Below are positions 1 to 7,351 of a stretch of DNA of 64,000 nucleotides, in pieces. Source of the stretch: Opitutaceae bacterium (lineage in GTDB: Bacteria > Verrucomicrobiota > Verrucomicrobiia > Opitutales > Opitutaceae); NCBI GenBank assembly GCA_016715765.1, contig JADJZJ010000001.1:203516-267515 (forward strand). Direction: 5' to 3'. The notes beneath the pieces were generated by a model, which had not been told where the DNA came from, did not search any database, and saw nothing but the letters and a program-made list of their open reading frames with translations. Within the stretch, counting starts at the first letter, position 1, and every line of letters starts with the position of its first letter. The position numbers and the translations under genes are program-made.

Positions 1-778
1 TCACGTTGATGGCCTTGGGCACCTGCAGGACACCGGGCGACTCCTTGGCCATGCGGGCGATCTCGCCGATGGTGAGGCCGTGGACGTAGGGCACGCGGAT
101 GGCGCCGACGTAGCTTTTCCACTGCGGATCGAGCGGCGGGCCGTCGACCTTGTTGCCGCCGAGGGGATTGGGGCGGTCGAGGACGATGACCTCGACGTGA
201 TGCTCAAAGCAGGCGGCCATGGTATAGAGCATGGCGCTGACGTAAGTGTAGCTGCGGGTGCCGATGTCCTGCAGGTCCACGACCATGGCGTCGAGGCCCT
301 TGAGCATCTCCTTGGTCGGTTTGCGGAATTGACCGTAGAGGGAATAAACGCGCAGGCCGGTGCGCGGGTCGGTACGATCGCCGATCTTCACCTCCGCCTT
401 TTCATTGCCGTAGATGCCATGCTCGGGTCCGAACAGGGCCACGAGTTTCACGCCGGGGGCGCGGCGCAGGACATCAATGGTGGACTCGCCGCGACGATTG
501 ACCCCGGCGGGATGGGTGAGGAGCCCGATGCGCTTGCCCTTGACCGCGGCAAAGCCCTGCGATTCGAGGACGTCGATGCCGAGCATGACCGGGAAGGGCA
601 CCTCGGCTTTGGCGGCCGGTTGGACCGCGGCTTTGGCGGCCGGAGCGGATCCGCGGGTGGCGGCGGCCTGGGCCGGGCGGGTGGGGGGCTGGCTCGCGCT
701 GCACCCGAAAAGGCCCAGCAACAGGACAAAGCAGGCCAGCAGGTCTTTGGGCGACAGGGAGCGATTTGGGCCGGGCAT
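1..778 (-). CDS. DUF1343 / NamZ-like exo-beta-N-acetylmuramidase lipoprotein, 3' end outside window
   Basis: The reading frame is open from an ATG at 778 to the left edge, giving about 259 residues with no stop. The N-terminus is a lipoprotein signal with lipobox LFGC at about residues 22-25, followed by an Ala/Pro-rich linker. The mature part has family-typical blocks: GLLTHPAGVNRRG, FGPEHGIYG, VDLQDIGTRSYTYVSAM and LDRPNPLGG. These match DUF1343 (GH171), whose characterised member NamZ removes terminal MurNAc from peptidoglycan fragments; the exact substrate here is inferred. It is the last gene visible of a minus-strand run after glycerate kinase and a DUF2062 protein, only 8 nt after the latter. 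The C-terminal part lies beyond the window. Confidence 0.88.
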   Translation of the reverse strand, partial: MPGPNRSLSPKDLLACFVLLLGLFGCSASQPPTRPAQAAATRGSAPAAKAAVQPAAKAEVPFPVMLGIDVLESQGFAAVKGKRIGLLTHPAGVNRRGESTIDVLRRAPGVKLVALFGPEHGIYGNEKAEVKIGDRTDPRTGLRVYSLYGQFRKPTKEMLKGLDAMVVDLQDIGTRSYTYVSAMLYTMAACFEHHVEVIVLDRPNPLGGNKVDGPPLDPQWKSYVGAIRVPYVHGLTIGEIARMAKESPGVLQVPKAINV

Positions 779-786
779 CTCGCGCG

Positions 787-1467
787 TTACTTTGGCGGGG
801 CCCCGGGCTCCGTCGAGCGGGAAGCGCTCAGGGGCCGCGGATGTTTTTTGGCGTAGTATTCCGCGCCCAGTCGCCAGAGCAGGTCCAGCAGCAGCCCGAG
901 GAGGGCGCCGCTGATGACGCCGCCGATCACGAGGGCGTTGATGGCCGTGCCGATGCGCCGCCCCCAGTGCATTTCGTGCGCGGGCAAGGGCGGAGCGACT
1001 TTGGCGGGTTCGAGCCGGGGCGGATGGGAAAGATCAACCAATGCTTCCAGCTGGATCGGCTCGACCGGGTCCACGCTCTGACCGAACCCGGAGGCCTCGA
1101 TGATGGTTTTGCCGAGCTGGTGCGTTGCGTAGTAGATGGGGGCGGCGGTGAAGGGGTTGGTGATGAACTGGAGTCCGCCCATCACCATGAAATTGCCGCG
1201 CAGCAGCAGGCAGAGAATGAACGCGAGCGGGAGTTGCACGCCCATGACGGGCAGCAGGGACAGGATTGAACCGGCGTAAAATGCCGGCCGCACGTGGGCG
1301 GATTTGAAGGACCAGAGGTAGGCGCGCTTGCGGGCGGCTTCCGCAAAGCGGCCGATGACGGGGTATTTGTGCATCACCGCCCGGCGCGGCATAAAGCGCA
1401 GGAACTGTTTCAGGCGGCGGAGCCGGGCAAAGCGTTCTTCGCGGGCTTGATGTTCTTCCGGCGGCAT
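787..1467 (-). CDS. DUF2062 domain membrane protein
   Basis: This 226-residue protein has a basic N-terminus and two hydrophobic stretches (about residues 65-120) containing the DUF2062 signature: HVRPAFYAGSILSLLPVMG, then RGNFMVMGGLQFITNPFTAAP. A further C-terminal membrane segment lies near residues 180-205. The family has no firmly assigned function; some members are fused to glycosyltransferases. It starts 4 nt after the stop of the glycerate kinase gene and ends 8 nt before the NamZ-like gene, so the three are probably co-transcribed. Confidence 0.85.
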   Translation of the reverse strand: MPPEEHQAREERFARLRRLKQFLRFMPRRAVMHKYPVIGRFAEAARKRAYLWSFKSAHVRPAFYAGSILSLLPVMGVQLPLAFILCLLLRGNFMVMGGLQFITNPFTAAPIYYATHQLGKTIIEASGFGQSVDPVEPIQLEALVDLSHPPRLEPAKVAPPLPAHEMHWGRRIGTAINALVIGGVISGALLGLLLDLLWRLGAEYYAKKHPRPLSASRSTEPGAPPK

Positions 1468-1471
1468 GGGT

Positions 1472-2631
1472 TCAGCAATGTTGCCGGATGGCCGCGGCTA
1501 GCAAGTCCGGCGCGGTGCTCAGGGCCTGGGCCAGGGGCATCCCCGGCGGAGTGATGGCGTGCAGCTGCAAGCCGGCCGGGGCGGCGACGGCGGAGATCTG
1601 GCCGGCGAAGACCCTGACGGGTTTGCCCAGCGCGAGGGCGCGGGCCGCCACGGCGCCCGGGCCCTTGCCGCTGAGCGAGCTGTCGTCGAACCGGCCCTCG
1701 CCGGTGATGATGAGATCCGCCGCGGCCAGGCGCGGCGCGAGATCGAGCCAGGCGCCGACGAGATCGAAACCGGGCAGCAGGCGGGCGTTGGCGGCCACCA
1801 TCAACCCGAAGGCAATGCCGCCGGCGGCACCCGCACCGGGTGCATCCATCAGATTGTCGTGCTGGCGGCAGTGGGCGCAGAGCATGAGCCCGAGCCGGGC
1901 GCAGGCACTGTCGAGTCTGGCGAGGTCCGCGGCGCGGAGCCCCTTCTGCGGTCCATACACCGCGGCGGCGCCGCGCTGACCGAGCAGGGGGTTGGTGACG
2001 TCGCAGGCGATGCGGATGGGCGGCAGGCCGGCGGCGGGCGCACCGGCGAGCTTGGTGATCTGGTGCCAGCGGGCGGGGAGGGCGGGCTGACTTTTTCGCC
2101 GGCGGCATCGAGACAGTCGAGGCCGAGGGCGTTGAGCGCGCCCAGCCCGAGGTCGTTCGTGGCGCTGCCACCCACGCCCAGCAGAATGGCGGCGGCTCCA
2201 TGGGCAACGGCGGCCCGGATCAGTTCGCCGGTGCCGATCGTGGTGGTCTGCCAGGGATCACGGTCTTCCGGTGCGAGCAGGGCGAGGCCGCTGGCTGCGG
2301 CCATTTCGATGACGGCGATTGTCGCCGTGGCCGGGGTGCTGGCGGGAAGATCGAGGAGTGTGCGGGCGGCGACGGGTATTTGCGCCAGCGTGACCAGACC
2401 GAAACCGGCATTGATTGGCGCACCGCGCGGACCGGTGACCGTCACGGGGATGTGCCGGCCCCCGGCGGCACGGGTCAGGATGTCGGCGAATCCCTCCCCG
2501 CCATCGGCGAGCGGACAAGGATCGGCCACCCAGTCCGGATGTGCGGTGCGCAGCGCGTCGGCGATCACCCCGCAGGCCTGGGGCGCGGTGAGGGCATCCT
2601 TGAATTTGTCGCAGGCGATCAGGACACGCAT
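1472..2631 (-). pseudogene. Glycerate 2-kinase (GarK/GlxK type), frameshifted
   Basis: The N-terminal two thirds read MRVLIACDKFKDALTAPQA, then ADGGEGFADIL and LLGVGGSATNDLGLGALNALG, all classic for type I glycerate kinases, which phosphorylate D-glycerate to 2-phosphoglycerate. After the codons for LDAAGEKV (near 2085) the frame goes out of register. The remaining family sequence (IACDVTNPLLG, YGPQKGL, GAAGGIAFGL, ADLIITGEGRFD) continues in another frame to a stop at 1472. One missing base in the C-rich run at about 2070-2090 would explain it. All diagnostic motifs survive, so this is either a recent mutation or a sequencing/assembly error; if corrected, the product would be about 385 residues. 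First gene of the minus-strand cluster. Confidence 0.85.
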
Positions 2632-2672
2632 GGCTCTATGGAGGGTTGCCCGTAGCAGTGACGGAATTGTGG

Positions 2673-2753
2673 GTAGCGCCCGGCCTCCGGACGGGCGGGT
2701 GCGTTGATCACAAGCGGGTGCCGATCCGGCCCGTCCGGAGGCCGGGCCCTACC
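2673..2753. repeat. Interspersed palindromic repeat, 'cccggcctccggacgggc' type
   Basis: Two inverted arms, gtagcgcccggcctccgg and its near complement ending in ccctac, enclose a spacer and also fold internally. The same type recurs at 38569-38672 and 44243-44316, with a degenerate version at 11123-11200. It sits between the glycerate kinase and DUF1653 genes and has no coding content. Confidence 0.8.
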
Positions 2754-2791
2754 CAAGGCATGCGGGCGGATGCCACTTCTGGAGGTGAGCA

Positions 2792-3031
2792 TCATGTGTC
2801 GCCGATGAAGCGGAAGCGCGGCACGGTCTTGCCGGCATGGGTGATGGTCTCGACGAACATCGGTTGCGGGCGGGTCCAGAGACCGCGCTCACCATAAAGC
2901 GCCTGGTAAACGACGAGCGGTTCGAGGGTCTCCGAGTGCCGGGCGAGGCCGAGGACGCGGTACTCGTTGCCCTTGTAGTGCCGGTAAAGTCCGGGGCGGG
3001 GTTCGGCGGGAAGCGGCGGCAATGAATCCAT
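2792..3031 (-). CDS. DUF1653 domain protein
   Basis: Small 79-residue protein. It carries the DUF1653 pattern PGLYRHYKGNEYRVLGLARHSETLEPLVVYQ in two pieces (residues 13-26 and 27-44), followed by LYGERGLWTRPQPMFVE. The family is a compact soluble domain of unknown role, common in bacteria. It stands alone between repeat-bearing spacers. Confidence 0.85.
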   Translation of the reverse strand: MDSLPPLPAEPRPGLYRHYKGNEYRVLGLARHSETLEPLVVYQALYGERGLWTRPQPMFVETITHAGKTVPRFRFIGDT

Positions 3032-3215
3032 GAATCAGGCCAACGTGGACTGAGTCGGGCCCAAGGTCCAGAAGGTCCCGTGCCGGAGCCGGGCTTTGCC
3101 GCCGCTGGCGGACAGAGGCGCTGGCTCAGTGGGTTTCAGGCGGCGATGAAGGAAAAAGCGGAACCTGGGAGGCTCCGCCTTGGGTGACAATCCGACGCGA
3201 TCGAGTGGACAAAAA

Positions 3216-3242
3216 GTAGGGCAGGTCAGAGACCTGCCCTAC
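3216..3242. repeat. Perfect palindrome of the 'gtagggcaggtc' repeat family
   Basis: A 27-bp sequence made of gtagggcaggtc, a 3-nt loop aga, and the exact complement. It ends 7 nt before the stop of the fucose-isomerase-like gene on the minus strand, so it could also act as its transcript-end hairpin. The same palindrome forms one half of the longer repeats at 13572, 16091, 20444 and 53714. Confidence 0.75.
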
Positions 3243-3249
3243 TTTGGAA

Positions 3250-4878
3250 TCAGAACTTCGAACCGTCGGCCTTGGTGCCGCAGAGCGAGACCTCGAGTCC
3301 GAGCTGCGCGGCGAGCGAGGCCTTGGTGTACATGGCGAGGTCGGCTTCCTTCGCGCTGTTGGCGTAGGCGACCTGGATGTGGTTGGCCTTGTGGCGGGCC
3401 ATCATCTGGTCGCGGGACACGCCATAGGTGACCGCGTGCATGATCGGCCACTGCTCGGTGGTTTCCTTCCAGCGGCGATCCGTCTCGGCCTGCGGCAGGG
3501 TGATGACCTTGGCGCGGCCGAGGTCCATCTTGAGCTTGCCGTTCTCGAGGAAGATGCGGCTCCACACGATCTCGCCGGGCTTGGCGATGCCGCGCACGGT
3601 GCCGCCGCCGAGGCGGAAGTACATGTAGGGCTGGCGCATCGAATCGGTGCCCTTGTAGCCGTCAATATGGTGGGCCGGCGGCGCGCTGCCCGAGATCAGG
3701 AAGACCCAGACGTATTCCTTGGTCGTGCCGCTCTGGTCGTAATCACCCCAGCGCAGGTCGTGGAGCGTGTTTTCCACCGGCTGGCCGAGCGCCTTGTGCA
3801 CGCGGTTGGTGAGCAGGCCGTCGAGGCCGGCGCATTCGTCCACCTCGTTGAAGTGCGTCAGCGGCTCGCCGTCGCGGATGATCTCGCCCCTGCTGTTGGC
3901 CACGGGCGGACGGTCGGAGTTGTTCAGGATGCCCTCGACGAGATCGGAGGCGGGCAGGAGATCCTTGAGGCCCTGCTGGTACTGGATGCCGATGGACTCA
4001 CAGCCGAATTCGTCGGCGATGCGCAGGGCGGCGACGTAGGTCTTGCACTGCCAGATCACCTGTTCCTCGGTGAGCTCGGAGTCGGGGTTGGTGCCGAGGT
4101 GGAACTTCATGCCCTTGGCCTTGAGCCAGTCGTAGACGGCCCGGCCCTCGGCGTCGCTGACCTGCGTGGCGCCGTAGTAGAGGGCGGACTGCGAGAGCCG
4201 CTCCTTGTAGACGCCTGTCTTGAAGAGCAGCTCGTCCGGGATGATGGCATTGTACATGCCCATGCAGCCCTCGTCGAAGATGCCCATGATGGACTTCCGG
4301 AGGCGGAGATCGTCGGCGATTTTCCTGGCGATGGCGCGGGCCTTGGGCGGCACGGCGCCCTTGGCGATGGCTTTCACGTGCTTGGTCGGATGCTTCACGG
4401 CACCGGACTTCAGCCAGAGGGCGAGGTTCTTGAGGAAGAAATCGTCGGTGAAGTCGGCGCTCCAGAGCGTGGAGTATTTGACCCCGGCCTTGGTAAGGGA
4501 GCCGTTCAGGTTGAGCATGCCAACGAGACCGGGCGCGGTGCCCGACCAGTTGGCGAGCGTGAGGATGGGGGCCTGATGGGAGATGAGGCCGTGCAGGATG
4601 TGGTGCGAATACTGCCAGACCGCCTCGGCGACGATGATCGGCGTCCGGGGATCGATCTTGGAGAAAACGGCCATGCCCTCCTTCTGGGAGGCGATGAAAC
4701 CGTGCTTGAGCTCGGGCTTGTAGGGATGGGCGCGAACGAGCTTGTAGCCGAGGCGGGCGACGGCGGCGGTGAGCTGTAGCTCCATCGCCTGCTGGCCGGG
4801 CCAGGTCTTTTCGTTGGCGGATTGGCGCAGGTCGCCATTGGCGACGAGCAGGATGGTTTTCTTCGGGGATTTTTTCAT
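3250..4878 (-). CDS. L-fucose isomerase-like protein
   Basis: This 542-residue protein resembles the L-fucose/L-arabinose isomerase family, which interconverts aldoses and ketoses using a divalent metal. Supporting blocks are GIFDEGCMGMYNAIIPDEL and GVYKERLSQSALYYGATQV (about residues 198-240), then TEEQVIWQCKTYVAALRIADEFG and GIQYQQGLKDLLPASDL. The last 80 residues (KADLAMYTKASLAAQLG-like) fit the C-terminal sugar-binding barrel. No signal peptide is seen, so it should be cytoplasmic. It is divergent from an AraC-type regulator 93 nt away, a common layout for a sugar-responsive catabolic gene. The exact sugar is not resolved. Confidence 0.75.
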   Translation of the reverse strand: MKKSPKKTILLVANGDLRQSANEKTWPGQQAMELQLTAAVARLGYKLVRAHPYKPELKHGFIASQKEGMAVFSKIDPRTPIIVAEAVWQYSHHILHGLISHQAPILTLANWSGTAPGLVGMLNLNGSLTKAGVKYSTLWSADFTDDFFLKNLALWLKSGAVKHPTKHVKAIAKGAVPPKARAIARKIADDLRLRKSIMGIFDEGCMGMYNAIIPDELLFKTGVYKERLSQSALYYGATQVSDAEGRAVYDWLKAKGMKFHLGTNPDSELTEEQVIWQCKTYVAALRIADEFGCESIGIQYQQGLKDLLPASDLVEGILNNSDRPPVANSRGEIIRDGEPLTHFNEVDECAGLDGLLTNRVHKALGQPVENTLHDLRWGDYDQSGTTKEYVWVFLISGSAPPAHHIDGYKGTDSMRQPYMYFRLGGGTVRGIAKPGEIVWSRIFLENGKLKMDLGRAKVITLPQAETDRRWKETTEQWPIMHAVTYGVSRDQMMARHKANHIQVAYANSAKEADLAMYTKASLAAQLGLEVSLCGTKADGSKF

Positions 4879-4971
4879 GACGGATACGGGTTACTAGATA
4901 AAATCGGCGGACGTATGAGGGTACGTGACCGGACAGGCCGGCCATTATACGCTGGCAGATGAGGCGCCGGA
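4879..4971. promoter_or_regulatory. Divergent promoter region of isomerase and AraC regulator genes
   Basis: The 93-nt spacer separates two divergent start codons, so it must hold both promoters and probably the regulator's binding site. No clear sigma-70 boxes or strong palindrome were picked out by eye; the related words gacgtatgagggtacgtgac (4911-4930) are a possible direct repeat. Confidence 0.45.
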
Positions 4972-5874
4972 ATGGATAGTTTGCGAATAGGCATGGATAA
5001 TATCGGCAGACCGGTGCAGCGGGCGCTCCTCTCCCAGCAGGTGAGCGGGGCACGGTATTTTTTCCTGAACCTGGCGCCGGCGCGGGGGGCGCGGCCCGGT
5101 CCGGCGTTGGGCGGGCGGGAGTTGTGCAACCCCGACTACCGGGTGGACCGCGAATCGTACGCCTACGCCGGTCTGGAGTATGTGGCGCAGGGCGAGGGAC
5201 GGGTGGAACTGGACGGAGTATCGCATCCGCTGGCGCCGGGGGCGGTGTTTGCCTACGACCGGGCGACCCGCTGCGCCATCCATACCGATCCCGCCCGGCC
5301 GATGGTGAAGTATTTCGTGTGCCTGGCCGGGGCGAAGGCCGGCCGGCGCCTGGCGCAGGCCGGGGTGGCGCCGGGCCGGGTGCTGCTGCTGGCGGCACAC
5401 GCCGAACTGCGGGGGTTGTTCGAGGACCTGATCCACGAGGGCGAGCGGCGCGGGCGGCTGGCGAAGGCGTTGTGCGCGGCCCGGCTCGACCTGCTCCTGC
5501 TCAAGGTGGAGGAGCATGTCCGGCAGGGCTCGCGGGTGGGCGATCCGGCGCGCGAGCGCTTCCTGCGCTGCCGCACGCTCATCGAGGAACGGGCGGAGCA
5601 ACTCGCGACCCTGGAGGAAATTGCCGCGGTGGCGGGCCTCGAGGTGTCAAGTGTCTGCCGCCTTTTCCGGCGCTACCACGACTGCAGCCCCTACCAGCAC
5701 CTCCTGCGGCGCAAGATGACCCTCGCGGCTGAGCACCTGGTCGAGAACGGCGGCCTCGTGAAGGAGGCCGCACAGCGCGTGGGCTTCGCCGATCCGTATC
5801 ATTTCTCCCGCTGCTTCAAGGCCGTGCACGGCGTCGCCCCGCGCGACCTCCTCCGCTACCGCCGCGCCGGCTGA
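4972..5874 (+). CDS. AraC family transcriptional regulator
   Basis: A 300-residue protein with an N-terminal cupin-like sensor region (GLEYVAQGEGRVELDGV, LAPGAVFAYDR) and a C-terminal AraC-type double helix-turn-helix (about residues 205-298). The second helix pair reads VKEAAQRVGFADPYHFSRCF, followed by KAVHGVAPRDLLRYR, the family signature. An alternative start (MDNIGRPV) lies 21 nt downstream. Its divergent orientation with the fucose-isomerase-like gene suggests it controls that gene in response to a sugar or metabolite; the ligand is unknown. Confidence 0.9.
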   Translation: MDSLRIGMDNIGRPVQRALLSQQVSGARYFFLNLAPARGARPGPALGGRELCNPDYRVDRESYAYAGLEYVAQGEGRVELDGVSHPLAPGAVFAYDRATRCAIHTDPARPMVKYFVCLAGAKAGRRLAQAGVAPGRVLLLAAHAELRGLFEDLIHEGERRGRLAKALCAARLDLLLLKVEEHVRQGSRVGDPARERFLRCRTLIEERAEQLATLEEIAAVAGLEVSSVCRLFRRYHDCSPYQHLLRRKMTLAAEHLVENGGLVKEAAQRVGFADPYHFSRCFKAVHGVAPRDLLRYRRAG

Positions 5875-5904
5875 TCTGACCCCGTCATTTTTCCATCCCA
5901 GCCG

Positions 5905-6019
5905 ATCCCTCATGTAACGCATTACGTTACAATGGCAGGAGCGCATCCGTACCCCCTGCGCCGTGCCGCAGGCCGCGGGCACCTGGCCGCCTTGTAACGT
6001 AATGTGTTACATGAGGGAT
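5905..6019. promoter_or_regulatory. 28-bp inverted repeat with paired GTAACG-type palindromes
   Basis: Arms at 5905-5932 and 5992-6019 are reverse complements over 28 bp with a single mismatch, separated by 59 bp. Each arm holds its own 17-bp near-palindrome: GTAACGCATTACGTTAC at 5914-5930 and GTAACGTAATGTGTTAC at 5994-6010. The structure ends 116 nt upstream of the reductase gene. Two dyad operator sites for one looping repressor, or a small non-autonomous element, are both possible. It does not resemble the other repeat families in the window. Confidence 0.7.
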
Positions 6020-6135
6020 TGGCGGCCATCCGTGGGGCGGGGTGCCGCGGGGCCGGACGGTCCGGACTGCGGCCGGGGTCGCGGGTGCATTCGGACATTG
6101 CCCGCGGTGCGGGGGATGGTTTCGCTGGCCGGACC

Positions 6136-6918
6136 ATGGCCCAGAAATTCGCTCTCGTCACCGGCGCATCGCGCGGCATCGGCCGCGGCATCGCCATTGA
6201 ACTTGCCCGCGCGGGTTGCCGCGTGGCCATCAATTACGCCGGCAACGCGGAAGCGGCGGCGGAGGCGCTGGCCCTCGTGAAGGCGGCGGGCGGCGACGGC
6301 TTCATCGTGCAGGGTGACGTGGCCGTGGCCGCGGACCGGGAGCGCCTGGTGGCGGAGACGGTGGCAAAGTTCGGCCGCATCGATCTCCATGTGAACAACG
6401 CCGGCGTGGGGCCGAAGGTCCGCGCCGATCTGCTGGAGGCGGGCGAGGAGAGCTTTGACCGGCTGTATGCAATCAATCTCAAGGGCCCGTTTTTCCTCAC
6501 CCAGCTCGTGGCGAAGCAGATGCTCAGCCAGGCGCCGGACGCGGAGGGCTTTCGCGGGCGCATCGTGAACATCACGTCCATCTCGGTCTACACGGCCTCG
6601 ATCAACCGCGGCGACTACTGCATGGTGAAGGCCGGGCTCGCGATGATGACAAAACTCTTTGCCGACCGCCTCGCGAACGACGGCATCAACGTCTATGAGA
6701 TCCGCCCCGGCGTGATCGCGACCGACATGACCGGCGGCGTGAAGGACAAATACGACAAGCTCATCCTCCAGGACGAGCGCGGGATCACGCCGATCCGCCG
6801 CTGGGGCAAACCCGAGGACATCGGCCGCGCCGTGCGGGCCATCGCCGAGGACCGTTTCCCGTTTTCCACCGGCGCCAGCTTCGACGTGGACGGCGGCTTC
6901 CATTTGCAGCGGCTCTGA
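6136..6918 (+). CDS. SDR family 3-ketoacyl-ACP reductase-like dehydrogenase
   Basis: Short-chain dehydrogenase of 260 residues. The Rossmann motif is VTGASRGIGRGIA near the N-terminus, the structural NNAG is in VNNAGVGPK, and the catalytic Ser and Tyr-x3-Lys lie in ITSISVYTAS and DYCMVKAG. The C-terminal part ends SFDVDGGFHLQRL, typical of the classical subfamily. The ATG at 6136 places the Rossmann motif at the expected distance. The substrate is unknown. The 28-bp inverted repeat upstream suggests it is specifically regulated. Confidence 0.88.
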   Translation: MAQKFALVTGASRGIGRGIAIELARAGCRVAINYAGNAEAAAEALALVKAAGGDGFIVQGDVAVAADRERLVAETVAKFGRIDLHVNNAGVGPKVRADLLEAGEESFDRLYAINLKGPFFLTQLVAKQMLSQAPDAEGFRGRIVNITSISVYTASINRGDYCMVKAGLAMMTKLFADRLANDGINVYEIRPGVIATDMTGGVKDKYDKLILQDERGITPIRRWGKPEDIGRAVRAIAEDRFPFSTGASFDVDGGFHLQRL

Positions 6919-6928
6919 GCCGGGTGCT

Positions 6929-6953
6929 GCGCAGATTTTACTGCGCGAATTTT
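6929..6953 (+). terminator. Possible intrinsic terminator after the reductase gene
   Basis: Perfect 6-bp stem gcgcag/ctgcgc with a 6-nt loop, followed by gaattttg, 11 nt after the stop codon. The stem is short and the T run imperfect, so the call is weak. The rest of 6954-7351 contains no gene or riboswitch that I could recognise. Confidence 0.4.
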
Positions 6954-7351
6954 GCTCCCGGCGTTAGCCAAACTGTATCGCTACGCCGGGGGAATCCGAG
7001 TTCATGCACTGTTTGGTATTATCCACGGTAATTTGTGGGCAACACAATAGGTAGTTAGTTGACGTGGCCGATACCACAACCAGTAGTGGTGCTCCTCGAT
7101 TCGTTCCTTGGTCAAACTGCTCCGGGAGGGGCGTTTCCAAAACCGATCACCATGCTCCCATCCCTTGCCTGCATCCCTCATGAACCCAGCGTTTCCGCCC
7201 GGCGGAACACGGGGTTGCGGATGGGCGGGATTGGCCATCGAACTTTGCCGTTGGCTCCGATTCTGCGGGCCGGCGGCGCGTGCTGAAAAGCAGTCCCCCG
7301 GCCGGTTCAACGCCAGGCATGGCGGCTTGTGAACCCACCGACCCCTTTCCA

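Noticed and set aside
80..856. Long forward-strand frame of 258 codons at the left edge
   Set aside because: It is antisense to the clearly conserved DUF1343 gene and reads as a compositional shadow (Gly/Ala/His-rich).
5877..5890. gaccccgtcatttt word after the AraC gene as another transposase end
   Set aside because: Only the short gacggggtc core matches the transposase end; the rest is different, so it may be chance.
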